Shown in pieces: positions 32,901 to 42,684 of a stretch of 52,798 nucleotides of DNA. The stretch's first letter is position 1, and the number at the start of each line of letters is the position of its first letter. Source of the DNA: Halocafeteria seosinensis (taxonomy: Eukaryota > Sar > Bigyra > Bicosoecida). Made by a program: the position numbers and the translations under genes. Location: contig LVLI01000604.1 in assembly GCA_001687465.1 (NCBI GenBank), positions 1-52,798 of the forward strand, in the 5' to 3' direction. The notes under the pieces were generated by a model, which had not been told where the DNA came from, ran no database searches, and was given only the letters and a program-made list of their open reading frames with translations.

Positions 32901-34321
32901 TCATGCTGAATAGTAAGTGAAGCATCGCTATCAACGTTCTGTCCCCCCTGGTACCTTACCCGCCCGAATGCCGTTTGAGCATCAATTTCATTGATAAACT
33001 CTCGTAATTCGTCTACATCAGTGGTATTCAACTCCTCAATTGCAATGACCGACAAATGAACAAGGGAAAAAGCTGCTGCGGCATGGTACGTAGGTTCTCT
33101 CTCGAATCGCTCTCGATATTGACTCAAAAACTGATCGGAGGTTGTGCCCGTGCGGGTAAGGCCGAGTGGAGGGAGTATCGAGCTTCTCACGTTGGCATCC
33201 CATGTCGATGCTCCCAAAATATACCTGCCGGGATAGCCCTGATTTTCTGCATCTGCTCCCATTAAAAGCTGGCGTCGAAACGACTTTTCATGGACGCACG
33301 TGGTGAACAGCAGAGCCGCAGTGTCTAGATTTTTTCTCCGGAAGAAGTCGAGCAGCTTGATGCAAGTTTCAACATAGACGCATCCAACAAGAACGTCGCC
33401 TGAATACCTACTTGTCATTGCAGACGCAAGCGTTTCCATATACATTGTAAAGTCTTCTTCCGTTGGATCCGCGGGGAGTCGAATATGAGTTTTCACCTCC
33501 ATACCGTACCAAGTTTCGCCTTTGTCGTACTGCTCTTTGATCGGGCTACAAGCCTGGCGGGGAAAGGGCTCATCTTGCTCTACTACGTATACAGTCTTAA
33601 AATTGTATGAGCTAAGAACTCGACCTGTTCGATCGAGGTAAAGCCGAGCATCGGGTAGGATCCCAAATATGTTTTGCCCTTGTTCAAACACTGTATTTGA
33701 GGCAGCACCAGCAGCGAGTAGCAATCTGTTGGCTTCGTCGCCCTTGTGTGCGACTGCCTGGGAGAATGTTGATGAGTACGGAGAAATCAAGACCGACGCG
33801 TTCATAGCAATACATCGGTCGATATTCTCGATCGCTTTGGCCTTATCGCTCTTGTCGTCGAAGAGTGTAATCTTCACCGACATCGGGTGTTCAGGACCGC
33901 CTCCCCACTCTGCACAAGTCCATCGAGCTATCAATTCGTAGCCTTCACGGAGGCTCTTGGAAGGATCTTCGAACGATCCAACGAAGGAAACCGAGCCGCA
34001 ATACCAGAGTTTGCGTGTAGAATCCTGCATATTGACTGGCTCGCAGCTCCATTCCCACTCCTGGGTGTCCTCATCCACGAGTTCCCATCCAGTGTCTTTG
34101 GGGCCTACGGAGCTTTCATGTTCCCTCAACGATTCCATGCGACTCTCCTCCAAAGGTTCTTCGACATGCATATCCCGTCTCTTGTGCTGGTTCGGCAGCA
34201 GCGGGGGATCCCGACGACGGCGAACAAAGCTTGCTTCCACGGAGGAAGAAGCCGGTATCAATACCAGCACACCCAGCACAAGCGCTTCCAGGCATGTGAG
34301 AGTCCTTGTGCGTCTCTGCAT
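29999..34321 (-). CDS. Receptor with periplasmic-binding-protein and EGF-like ectodomain, histidine-kinase-like core and receiver
   Basis: Predicted single-exon membrane sensor, 1440 residues from the ATG at 34321; the frame extends upstream only from a TTG. A signal peptide (about 5-30) precedes a type-1 periplasmic-binding/ANF-receptor-like region (about 85-490), with GSVSFVGSF, VLISPYSSTFS, YVVEQDEPF and YHAAAAFSLVHLSV. An EGF-like knot (about 504-535: CRVDDKCGRTGDC and CSCNFGYVGEEC) then leads into one TM (about 537-560). The H-box NHRLRNPAHS lies at about 595. I cannot find a convincing N-box or the DxGxG and GxGLGL ATP boxes in the ~650 residues that follow, which are long and Ser/Glu-rich. 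The receiver (about 1265-1437) is intact: VVDDEKTNR, acceptor Asp in LLDIVM, ATTGN and HKPF. The kinase part may therefore be degenerate and the protein may act through its receiver. Confidence 0.88.
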   Translation of the reverse strand: MQRRTRTLTCLEALVLGVLVLIPASSSVEASFVRRRRDPPLLPNQHKRRDMHVEEPLEESRMESLREHESSVGPKDTGWELVDEDTQEWEWSCEPVNMQDSTRKLWYCGSVSFVGSFEDPSKSLREGYELIARWTCAEWGGGPEHPMSVKITLFDDKSDKAKAIENIDRCIAMNASVLISPYSSTFSQAVAHKGDEANRLLLAAGAASNTVFEQGQNIFGILPDARLYLDRTGRVLSSYNFKTVYVVEQDEPFPRQACSPIKEQYDKGETWYGMEVKTHIRLPADPTEEDFTMYMETLASAMTSRYSGDVLVGCVYVETCIKLLDFFRRKNLDTAALLFTTCVHEKSFRRQLLMGADAENQGYPGRYILGASTWDANVRSSILPPLGLTRTGTTSDQFLSQYRERFEREPTYHAAAAFSLVHLSVIAIEELNTTDVDELREFINEIDAQTAFGRVRYQGGQNVDSDASLTIQHDEQRERQVVIPNHAASGRIILPKPEWALMKCRVDDKCGRTGDCKPDGSCSCNFGYVGEECNTNLTAILASLGSVFVGTLFIVIGRLVYKSHKARKADEEKEKRLKEGKLMAAVAQQSHLRALSFINHRLRNPAHSIAGTVYMIRDSEDYDNLSASYREKVDLLQQCIQQIAGTLDEISTALDTGYNMLSNLGPIEDDTRSTHSMGSESQTDGFKRSESAYSSDAAPVFSRIESQRKGTATDSFGLSELVRDIRHNLNVSCANVPTKTMRLTCPTVDEIGKINPLMRADLADRSKLDESTDPVLLVASKSELMQALGGMQLYILQRVVKMCEHAKERMDTRYHHFLKRYRRARAIEETSCFCGSSTATANPVEGSGPLSVSWKPQEQTTVGHGESKQAVVPDGQHFYDDPPSRQTTVEIYCDIVPDHSKASSFGELAKFKRNDPKGGAKCDGSHDEEGIGGYVLVWRSAVRMERHYEQKPQAEPKARVTFDGYAGNFSLSRSKTSSKGAHKKSINNQASRADAELPNIAGECLVAYLPMTYSAESFRKSIEDQNGTCEMFIPDENVLTYALLVQDQLEAGCDSVKKSEQLSKKDFPLERVSATESDDIIQALISNGLSSRSPLAGFEARIPVKLKPSPPDDEQDRTVTQNEDARMTPCLWTDNSSGARFVSSPDPSSSPRALGEGQLMGIINGTSGTSSNSRSRRHSTTDAQPERGEPTGRLNRCHSLGDVDIELRNVSRSDDFQASLPSKGRASTEEPRSSPSERGAENGDLHRTTTSSNTRQQEEESRSKRRHFLVVDDEKTNRLILKKMLVRLGHKVTLAKDGVEVAPLLARSGQLKPEQKENKAERANGKETEELGSIIAPSHSVSSTDNSTTNASATTADGEEPIEPFDAILLDIVMHEMNGDIACKNVRRKGCKIPIIATTGNASSQDAGKYRKAGVDSVVHKPFTSETLLSALRSTGITVI

Positions 34322-34399
34322 AACTTTTAGCTCTGTATTGATGACGAGAGGAATCGAAGAGAATAATAATGTTGTCCTGTAAACGTCAAAATAACGCAA

Positions 34400-34866
34400 T
34401 TCAATTCAATAGTCTCTCTCTCTCACACACACACTCTCCACAAGCGACAACACCAGTTCTGCGTATTCTCGATACCAACATAAATAACCTTAATTCTCTG
34501 TGTGGTTCTCTAAATAAGCAGAACAAATAAGAAATAACCCAGAAACTGAGCCGAAAAGACCCCTCTTTCTGCCCTTTCTAAGACCCTTTTACAAACCAAC
34601 AGTACACGGATTTTCTGTATCAAAGTCCTCCCCCCACATTCATACAATCACTCAGATATGATATACATGGTTTCTGCGTAAAATAGGAGCCAAGGGGCAA
34701 GGACGTGCGACCTCGTCACACCTCCGGCCCGGGAGAATGCCGAATCCTTCTTCAACTACAACCTACGGTATGTAGTATTGCACTCACTCACCCAGCACAC
34801 ACTAAGGGCAAGCAAGCACAAAGCGACGAACATACGCAAGTGGAGTCTGCTCTGTTGTCCGCTCAC
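34400..34866. other. Upstream region of the PBP-type sensor
   Basis: Contains a CT/CA-rich simple tract at about 34412-34437, close to the 5' end of the sensor gene and possibly within its leader or promoter. No gene is supported. Confidence 0.4.
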
Positions 34867-36120
34867 AAAATGTGCAATAAAGTGCTTGCACTCAATGAAT
34901 GGAATGAAGGAACTTCACTACATACGTGTGTTCGCCGTCGAACACCACAGACCCACGATGCGCAGTTCAGACAGTTTTTTGGACAGCATCGACTTACTTC
35001 AAGACTGAGAGCCCACTAGAATTGCGGGCATCAAACTTCGAATGCTTAGGTGGGTAGTCAACAAGCACTGGAGAAACTTTACAACTACCGTGCATCATGG
35101 GCAGCTGTCAGACCGTCGGGACCCTTCGGTTCAATACCCTTCGGTTGTAACAACACAGGCGGTTACAACGATCTCGGTGGCCCAGAATGAAGTGTGTTCG
35201 AAAAAGAAGTTGTGTTACTAGATCTACCCTGGGATGTGTGCCATCCGATGTATCATAATGTACCGGTATGACGTGTTGTCTGGTCGGAAATGTGCAATAA
35301 AGTGCTTGCACTCAATGGAATCCCACCACGCACTGTACTGCGTGTTCGCTGTCATACAAAGAACGAAGATGCACAGTTCAGACGGTTCTTGCCGGAGGGC
35401 TATTTGTGATAATCTGTCATACGTGTGGGTGTGTTCTTTTTATAGTGCCGAATTACTTCAAGAATAAAAATTGCGGGCATGAAGGTTCGAATGGACTGCA
35501 GCGGGTTCAACTACTGTGAGACAGGCTTCGGTTGTTACAACACAGTGACCTTGTTGGACAAGATTGACACTGGGTATTCAAAAAATTGTTCGAACGCGAC
35601 CGTCTTGTGTCCCCAGGACCCGAGGCTACTCTGTACACCCACAACGCCTATGCCTTCCACAACTTGGAACTCGGACTAGACTTCGCAACTTGATTCCGTG
35701 CAAGCACGATGAGAAAACAAACTTTCTGTCGTCCAATGACTCAAATGCCACGAAAGAGTCCCTATGTTTATTTCGGTTGTCTGCTCGGAAATATGGGAAG
35801 CAGTGCTTACACTCAATGGAATCCGCCAGCACCTTAGGAACTTCACTGCAGTAGGTGCGCGCGGTTCTCCGTTCAGGCACTTTCTTGGGACGGAACGGAC
35901 CTTCTTCAAGAATGAGGGTCCCACTAGAATTGCGAGGGTCAAACTTCTAATGTTTAGGTGGCACTGCGCAGTCAACAACTGCGAAAGAGACTTCCGACTA
36001 CATGTTACCTTGGTAACTGGGCTTCGGTTGTTGAAGAGAGAGTCTGCTTGGAAGATCTTGGTGGAGTGTTTAAAAAATTGTTCGAACTCGACTATCCTGT
36101 GTATCCGACAATTTAATATG
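34867..36120 (+). repeat. Three diverged tandem repeat units
   Basis: Units begin at about 34867, 35288 and 35788, so periods are about 420 and 500 bp. Units 1 and 2 share TGTGCAATAAAGTGCTTGCA exactly, then CTCAATG. Unit 3 has the same site with changes (GCAGTGCTTACACTCAATGG). Later landmarks recur in order: GCACAGTTCAGACGGTTCTT or near variants, CTTCAAGAATGAG or CTTCAAGACTGAG, an ATTGCGGGCATCAAACTTCG-like block, and CTTCGGTTGT. Units 2 and 3 also share AAAAAATTGTTCGAAC. On + the start of each unit can be read in one frame as a VLALNG-type segment followed by QFRxFL, so the units may be relics of a coding family. The third unit has the longest open frame (35764-36135, 123 codons). Confidence 0.75.
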
Positions 36121-36125
36121 ATAAG

Positions 36126-36752
36126 CTATACGTAGTGGCGCCTAAAGTTGTTTCTCTGAACAAGGTCCTTGATTCTCTTTTCTAAAAATTCATCATGGAT
36201 TGGATTTCCGTTGAGATAGATCGTAGTCAAGGTCCTGTTGTGAGGCAAGGCGTCCGCAAGGGCTTGAGCACCCACATCAGTTATTTGGTTCCCACTTAAG
36301 TAAATCTCAGTTAATGCTCTGTTACGGTGCAGAGCATTGGCTAAACAGCGAGCACCCGTATCCCCGATTCGGTTTCTGTCCAAATCAATGAACGTGAGCG
36401 TTGACCCACTATGCAAAGCACTAGCTAAGGATTGGGCACCTTTATCGCCTATTTGATTCCCAATCAAATCAATCCTCGTCAATGTGTTGTTGGCATGTAA
36501 GGCATGGGCCAATGATTGTGCTCCCCCGTCACCGATTTGGTTTTCTCCCAGATGAATCCAAATCAAAGCTGTGTTGCGCCGCAAGGCGTCTGCTATGTTT
36601 CGTGCGTCATCATCATTCAAGTTCTGGTTAGTGAGGTCCGATCCCGTATCCGTATACTGTGGATCATTCTGGAAAATACGCTGAATACTCAGCTGAATCC
36701 CCTGAGGCCCGCGTCGGCGGTTTTCGTGAGGCGTGCTTGTCGCCGTTCCCAT
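36126..36752 (-). CDS. Small leucine-rich-repeat protein (RNase-inhibitor type)
   Basis: Single exon, 208 residues, ATG at 36752. After a ~45-residue N-terminal region come about five LRRs of about 28 residues each, of the ribonuclease-inhibitor/NOD type: TLTRIDLIGNQIGDKGAQSL, TLTFIDLDRNRIGDTGARCL and similar. The N-terminus MGTATSTP fits an N-myristoylation consensus (Gly2, Ser6), which would place it at a membrane. It shares with the gene at 47391-49809 the same start motif, the same length to the NDxxYTDTG block, the LRR array, and a final LVQ/LVK segment. It stops just where the other gene splices into a coiled-coil exon, so it is either a natural short form or a truncated copy beside the tandem repeats. 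Ligands unknown. Confidence 0.82.
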   Translation of the reverse strand: MGTATSTPHENRRRGPQGIQLSIQRIFQNDPQYTDTGSDLTNQNLNDDDARNIADALRRNTALIWIHLGENQIGDGGAQSLAHALHANNTLTRIDLIGNQIGDKGAQSLASALHSGSTLTFIDLDRNRIGDTGARCLANALHRNRALTEIYLSGNQITDVGAQALADALPHNRTLTTIYLNGNPIHDEFLEKRIKDLVQRNNFRRHYV

Positions 36753-37642
36753 TGCTCGTCCCGCACAGTGCAGAAATGGTACGTGATCCAATGGATAAGG
36801 GAGACCATAGGAATAGCTTCATCAAGAGTATGTATCCGTTTTGTTAGCACTCTTATGATGCCCACTGGCATTACCCAGGCGCCATACACTGCAGTTGTGA
36901 ATCACAGTTTGTGCGCCTGGTCGCAACTCGGACCATCATCCTCTCCAGAATCTTCGTGGCACAGCGCCACATCGTAATCAATATTTGAACTTTTTCAAAC
37001 TGGTGGTATCTATGTGTATACTCTGCAGGCATGACAAAGTACGTGCGTAATGCATACAGTACAGTACATGTATTTACGTTAAACGGCTACAAAACAAGGC
37101 ACTGATTGAGGAATCGGACTTCCGTTCCTGGTCCTCACGCCCTGTACGGCAGCCCTCAATTTACTGACTTAAAATAATTACGGCAGCTACACTCAAAATA
37201 GTGCGCGTATTAACCATATTGTGGCCTGACGGCGTAGCACACACATGTGACAGATCCCCAAATTAAAATTGAAAGTTTCAATGGAAAACTTGTCATACCG
37301 GTTGTAAATGTATATTCCAAATTTTACAGGTAGCAATGCTACCTTACACAGTGGTTCATACTTCCAAAAGAAAAGTATCAGTCCCAACTTTTAACTATCT
37401 CCAAATTGAATCGAAAAGTTCCAATGGGGACTACTGTTGTAGTTCGGAACTACTAGTTCCAGTGCTTCCCGGGATCCGGGATCGCCGCCCGGCATCTGCC
37501 GGGAATGACACATGATTCATTAGGGATTTCATTGCATATATATTGTACAGACGATGTCCGTTGTTGTTCTGAGAAACTGAAAACAGTTGCATCCATTGGC
37601 AGCGCGTGATTTGGTCGTCTAGAGAAACAGAATCGGGGAAAA
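36753..37642. other. Intergenic; nothing recognised
   Basis: AT-rich spacer between the LRR gene (start side) and the SmG gene (start side), so it must contain two divergent promoters. A short GC-rich inverted repeat, CCCGGGATCCGGG, lies at about 37468. No RNA gene is apparent. Confidence 0.4.
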
Positions 37643-37978
37643 ATGGTCCGTCTTCAGGCCCCGGAACTGAAAAAATTTATGAATCGTCGATTGCGTATCG
37701 GATTAAATGGGAAACGATGCGTCGAGGGCACTCTACAGGGTTATGATCAATATATGAACTTGGTGCTGGAAGATTCCATCCAAGTCCCAGCGCCTGGAAC
37801 TGGGATTTCACCCGAGCAAGAGGATAAACGTGGACCCCAATTAGGCACAATTGTGAGTTAAATGATGCTCTTCTCACACCATACAGCGTATTGACTTGAA
37901 TGATGTTCGTTTGAGACTCTGCAGGTGATTCGAGGAAATAGTGTGATTCAAGTAGAATACCTGGAAAAATGGCTGTGA
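37643..37978 (+). CDS. SNRPG: Small nuclear ribonucleoprotein G (Sm G)
   Basis: Core Sm-ring subunit of spliceosomal snRNPs, acting in the nucleus. Exons 37643-37852 and 37925-37978, intron 72 bp (GTGAGT...GCAG), 87 residues. Sm1 motif: PELKKFMNRRLRIGLNGKR, EGTLQGYDQYMNLVLEDS. Sm2 motif after the junction: VVIRG-type segment reads IVIRGNSVIQVE. The family is usually ~76 residues. The extra length is a Pro/Gly/Glu insert (APGTGISPEQEDKRGPQ) in the loop between Sm1 and Sm2, where other SmG proteins have a shorter variable loop. The presence of the gene fits the intron-rich nature of the genome. Confidence 0.93.
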
Positions 37979-38598
37979 GCGCGTACAGGATATTCATTCG
38001 TGGAGGAGTTTCGAGCTCTATATTTATTAGATGGATTGGCTATGAACCTGTAGTACTGATTGAAAAAGAGGGCATAAGGAGGGGTAGACACACACCGATT
38101 GTTTCATATGCAAAACTTTCGACGTATACACACATACTATGCGGTGGGAACTTCGGGGGAAGTGAAGCAACCTTGACCGACTCCTTGGAGTGAATGATAA
38201 TACACAAACCACTGGGGACTAGGCAAGCAATAGAAGTAGCGATAAGTTTTAGATTTGTATACTATATCGTATCATCGATTTCTTTCATTGACGGTGTATT
38301 TTGATTCTCTGGTGAGTAAAGCGACGGTAGGGGTGGCGGTGAACTTGACGGTAGGATTTCAGATCCTGAGCTGTTGTGAGATATATTCTCCCCATAGCGT
38401 ACCTAGTACTTAAAACGGGGCGAAAGTAAATCCGTCATGTTTCCATCCGAACATATCAAAAGCAAAGCATTACAGGATACCTTAAACCAAAGCATCCCTC
38501 ACAGAAGTTGGTTCCCCTCCTCTGATGAGAAAGCTCCACCATACAAAGACAGAGCAATCATGAAAAAACTAAGGAGATGAACATTTCTGTAGAACTTC
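37979..38598. other. Intergenic; nothing recognised
   Basis: Region between the 3' ends of SmG (+) and eS25 (-). No frame with a motif and no evident RNA gene. It must contain both polyadenylation regions. Confidence 0.4.
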
Positions 38599-39263
38599 TT
38601 ATGCTTTAGTGTAGATGAGTTGGTTCCTGGATTTGAGCACTTGGCGGATCATGCCTTTCTCGTGTAATTCCTGGATGGAAGCCCTGGCGACGGATCCGTT
38701 GACTTTCAGCCTCTCCGAGATCCCGGATGTGGTAATCAATTTCATCTTGGGGATTTCCTTCAACAATCGCTGGTACGTCTCTTGGTCGTATAAGACTGCA
38801 TTATTCAATTTTTCACGGGTCTTCCCCTTGGACCATTTCTTACGTTTGCCTTTGCCACCGCTCGTGGCAGCACGAGCTTTTTGCTCCTTGGACTTGATTT
38901 GTTGCTTTGCCTGCACACATTTATCAAAAATGGCACGATATAATATAACATAGGACATCGAATACATGCAACTCAATGTATCCCCCCCTCCCCTAGGGGT
39001 GTCAGAAAAACAACAAAAAGGGTTGAGGTCCCCTGCCCCCCTACTCCACAGGGACCCTTTGCGCACAAGGACACCAGCAAATTCAACCTCTCATACACAC
39101 TCCATTAACCACTCGTGCCGCGACACCCAGGGTGAGATGGCATTCTCCTAAAGAAAGTATTTCCATTTGGGGTCATAGACCCTTCCTTCGACAACTCATA
39201 AAGCCGCATAGAGACCCGAAAGCCCTGTTTGTGACGATGAAGTTGGACTCATTCACTTACCAT
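38599..39263 (-). CDS. RPS25: Ribosomal protein eS25 (40S subunit)
   Basis: Component of the small ribosomal subunit near the head/E site, with a role in some IRES-driven initiation. Exon 1 is only the ATG (39263-39261), followed directly by a GTAAGTGA donor. A 350-bp intron (38911-39260) ends TGTGCAG, and exon 2 (38599-38910) begins AKQQIKSKEQKARAA. Product 104 residues, close to yeast (108). Family landmarks are GGKGKRKKWSKGK, TYQRLLKEIPKMKLIT, ISERLKVNGSVAR and LIYTKA at the C-terminus. The exon 2 frame is certain. The ATG-only exon is inferred because it gives the expected M-x-K start and an excellent donor. The intron carries no C/D-box snoRNA that I can see. Confidence 0.9.
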
Positions 39264-39767
39264 TGTTGTTCCCTGCTTTCTGCTGCTCTAAGCAATCCAC
39301 AAAACCAGAGATATACAATCAACCTCTCAGGTTAACTCCTTTCTGGTACCTTGAAGGTGTAATGATAGCATCAAATACACATCCTACCGTCAATGTGCTC
39401 CGTAGTCTCCCTTCAAAAACTACAAAAAAGGTCCAGGGTCACTCCCGTAGGGGGGCCTTATAGGAGCCCGGAAAGGGACTACTTCTTTTCCGGGCCGCGT
39501 CCCGGGAGACACTCTCACAAAAGATTGTCGCCTCGGAGACCCCGCTGAAATGGAACGAGGAATCCAAACCCCACGCTGAAGAGCAGTGAACACTGCAAGC
39601 ATCGTTGGTCATCCACTCGGAATCGAAAAGAATTTAGTCTTTCATTTGAAGAATTTTTGAAACTTTTTGAATTCCTGTCCTAGATCATTTGAAGTTTTAC
39701 TCGGGTTCTCTGCGGACGGACGGCATTAGGTTGTTTTGGTGTGTATGTATATGACATTAACGAGAAA
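39264..39767. other. Divergent promoter region of eS25 and VPS29
   Basis: About 500 bp between two start codons facing away from each other. It contains a hairpin-prone segment, CCCGGAAAG near 39468 with CTTTTCCGGG about 16 bp on, and another GC-rich CCCGGGAG at about 39500. Nothing coding is supported. Confidence 0.45.
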
Positions 39768-40618
39768 ATGACAGAAGTAGGCGATGTAAGTGCTCTTCGA
39801 TTGGATGACAGAAAGAATTATTCTTTATCTAATGGAATTAACCGGCTCGGGGTTCTCTTCTTTTCATGCAGCTAGTTTTACTGATTGGAGATATGCATAT
39901 CCCTCAACGAGCTCATGGATTGCCCGAGAAATTCAAGGAGATATTGCTTCCTGACAAAATGAGATACGTAGCATCGACGGGGAACTTATCGACAAAGGAA
40001 CAGTTGATGGAACTGAAGCAACTTGCTCCTCATGTTACCGCTGTTAGAGGAGAATATGATGAGGTGAGCAATCCCCCGGTCGGCACTTTGTAAGTTGACT
40101 GACTTGTTGTATGTTGCGCAGGATTCGAGCTTACCTGAGCGAGATACTTTGCGTGTTGGGGATTTTGAAATCGGAGTCTGTCATGGGCATCAGGTAATTC
40201 CTTGGGGTGATCCAGATGCGTTAGCCGCCTTACAGAGAGAAGTACGTGCTGCTGTCATTGCTCCCACTAGATGCGGTTGACCAATAATGATGTATGAACT
40301 GGTTTCCAGATGGGCGTTGATATATTAGTGACGGGAGGAACACATTCTAACAGTGTGACGGAATACGAAAAGAAACATTTCATTAATCCAGGATCGGCTA
40401 CCGGAGCCTTCGCCTCCACTGGCCAGTAAGTAGCTCGGTCCTTACTCGCCAGCTGTACAGGCAAACTCCAACGTGTTGCCGGACGCAGACAAACAATACC
40501 TTCATTTGTGCTACTCGTTATTAGGGGATCACATTGCGTATGCTACGTATATGAGCTTCATGGGGACAAGTTAAATATCTCGAAGAGCGAATTCTCCAAA
40601 GATAGCAACAGTGATTAG
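39768..40618 (+). CDS. VPS29: Vacuolar protein sorting protein 29 (retromer subunit)
   Basis: Retromer subunit with a metallophosphoesterase fold; with VPS35 and VPS26 it recycles cargo from endosomes. Five exons: 39768-39785, 39872-40063, 40122-40241, 40310-40425, 40489-40618; GT-AG introns of 58-86 bp; 191 residues, against 182 in human. The first exon is six codons (MTEVGD). Then come [61 protein letters not shown] and NPGSATGAF, all in the family order. The last exon reads [11 protein letters not shown] and [11 protein letters not shown]. Every junction restores frame and homology, so the gene looks intact. It runs convergently into the kinase gene, with 182 bp between stop codons. Confidence 0.95.
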
Positions 40619-40800
40619 TGCACAGACAAGTAATGTCAATAGTCAATTTATCAAGTCCAACACAAGCAGAATTATACCACCTTATACGAAAATGGTGCTT
40701 AACAATACGCACCTGTAACATGCAAGTTAACTATACGTGTCTGTATCCGAAGACCGCCCAAGTCGTCACTTTAAGTATCGTCTGTACAGTATCCGTGACT

Positions 40801-42684
40801 CTATTGGGCAGTGATTTCTTGCTTGTCTTTCTTACCACGAACCCGACTCCACAGTGACTTCAAATACGATAATTTGCCTTGATGTGCCGCCTTGTCTGCA
40901 CCTGCTGTATCTTGCTGTGGTGAACTATAGTTCAAGTTAATATTCCTTTGTGGTGAGGACACTCCAAATTTCTCCTCTTCACATCCGCTAGACGTACCAT
41001 GCCTCCTTGAGCGCCGCGGAGAAGATCGCCTGAAGTGACCGACTTCTTGTGGAGACTGTACATTGCCCGGGCTCTTTGTGGAAGGGTCCGCGATCCCATC
41101 ATCCCCATTTGAGTGGTTTGAAAGCTGCTCTTGTGGGGACAATTCCGAGGCACATGAGGAGTATTCTGATTCTACCGTTGCCAAATCGCAGAGGGCGCAT
41201 ACTTCCAAATCTGTGCTATTTCCCTTCTCCTCTTCGACGTTGCCTGCCTCATTCATATTGTTGGAACTACCTTGCGCCATTAGATTTCCGGCACTGGAAT
41301 GGCAGCTCTCCGCGTCTTCCGCAGGAGATAAGCTCCTAGATGCAGGTTCCTGTGTCTCTCTCTCCTCACCCTCCGTCCAAGGGTGCATAACAGCTTCACC
41401 AACTGTAATCCTTTTGACCGGGTCTACACAAAGCAGGCTTCTAATAAGCTCTCGTAAGCTGTGACTCATGTCTTCAGGCCAAGTAAACTTGTACCGTTGC
41501 CGGGATGCTTCACGGTATTTCTCTTTTAACCTTCCCTTATCGATAAGTTTTTCTCCTTCCGGGGTCTTTTTATTATTGCTGTGAATGATTTTATTGACAA
41601 GCCGAAGCATCTCGTCTTCTTGTTTAGTCGCTCGCAGGAATGCAATGAAGTATGGATCCTCAATCGACGCCTTGTGGAACGGCGGNCGTCCAGCAACACA
41701 CACGTACGTGAAGACGCCGATACTCCACGCATCTGCTGTGAACGCATCCCACGTGAAACTTGGCCGTAAATCAACGTCGGGATTATGTTGAACAATAACT
41801 TCCGGAGCTGCGTACATGGCAGTACCAGCCACGGTGCGACTAGGAGCAACCCTGCTCTTTGGCTCTGTTACAATGCTGGAGCCCCAGTCAGCCAATCGGA
41901 CATGCCCGTCCATTCCAACCAGAACATTTTCTGGTTTCAGGTCACAGTGTGCCACACCACAATTTTGTGCAAAGGCTACAGCTGTACATAGTACAAAGAA
42001 AAACCAAAATTTATACTCTACCCGTAACTTAACGGGATTCTTGTATAAAGGCTGCCTTACCTTGCATCACTTCGACGACGCAGCGTCTACCGACATCTTC
42101 CCCCAATCCTCCTTCAGCTTTCTTTATTTGAGAGAGTACATCCGATTGGCATAATTCAACCGGTAAACAAATATGGTTCCGTATCCTGGGGTAGCTTGTA
42201 TCTTCTCCAAGAACCGGGTCCTTGGGGTCTATATTTGCAATATCACATTCTTCGGGCAAACTCAATGGTGCCCATGCTTTCAGTATAAACGGGCATTTCC
42301 AACAGAGTCTCCTATACTGCAAGCAAAGAAGCATTAAATTAGTGTTGTTGTTGAGTCAGTTCCTCCGTGCTTCTTCCCGCACCGAGCGCGTGCGCAAACT
42401 ATGCTACTTACGGCTAGCAGTTCCTGTAGTTTATCCGCCGGTTTAGTCGAGCGAAAGATTTTCACTCCTATAAGTTCATCCGCCTCTTCATCGTACCCTG
42501 TCTGTGCTAGATATATTGACGCTTGCCCTCCACTATTCAACCGCCTCTGTGAAATACAAGCAATGAACAAGATANTCTTCAAAAAAAAAAGATCCATGCT
42601 CCCCCAGTGGTCGCTGCTTACCTTGATTACCACGACTATGTCAGGCTCGTCATCTCCAGCACCGGCAACAACCCCTGATGACAT
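40801..42684 (-). CDS. Serine/threonine protein kinase
   Basis: Exons 42622-42684, 42412-42546, 42061-42316 and 40801-41981, with introns of 75, 95 and 79 bp; all frames agree; 544 residues. The catalytic domain runs from about 18 to 340. The glycine loop is GGQASIYLAQ, with the strand-3 lysine in IGVKIFRS. The catalytic loop is HCDLKPENVL (family HRD). The metal-binding motif is ADWGSS (DWG for DFG), and the APE motif is YAAPEV. A late-lobe segment, SIGVFTYVCVAG, is followed by an N at 41686, so one residue there is unknown. The segment ending VDPVKRITVGEAVMHPW is the usual C-lobe close. About 200 residues of Ser/Glu-rich tail follow. The start at 42684 gives a very short N-terminus. A second N (42575) is in intron 1. 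No subfamily is assigned. Confidence 0.9.

Noticed and set aside
34705-35019. A 104-codon ORF in the first tandem unit as a real gene
   Set aside because: It is broken at the matching place in unit 2, and its sequence outside the shared part has no motif. It is treated as part of the repeat.
38911-39260. snoRNA inside the eS25 intron
   Set aside because: I looked for C and D boxes in the sense strand and found no convincing pair.
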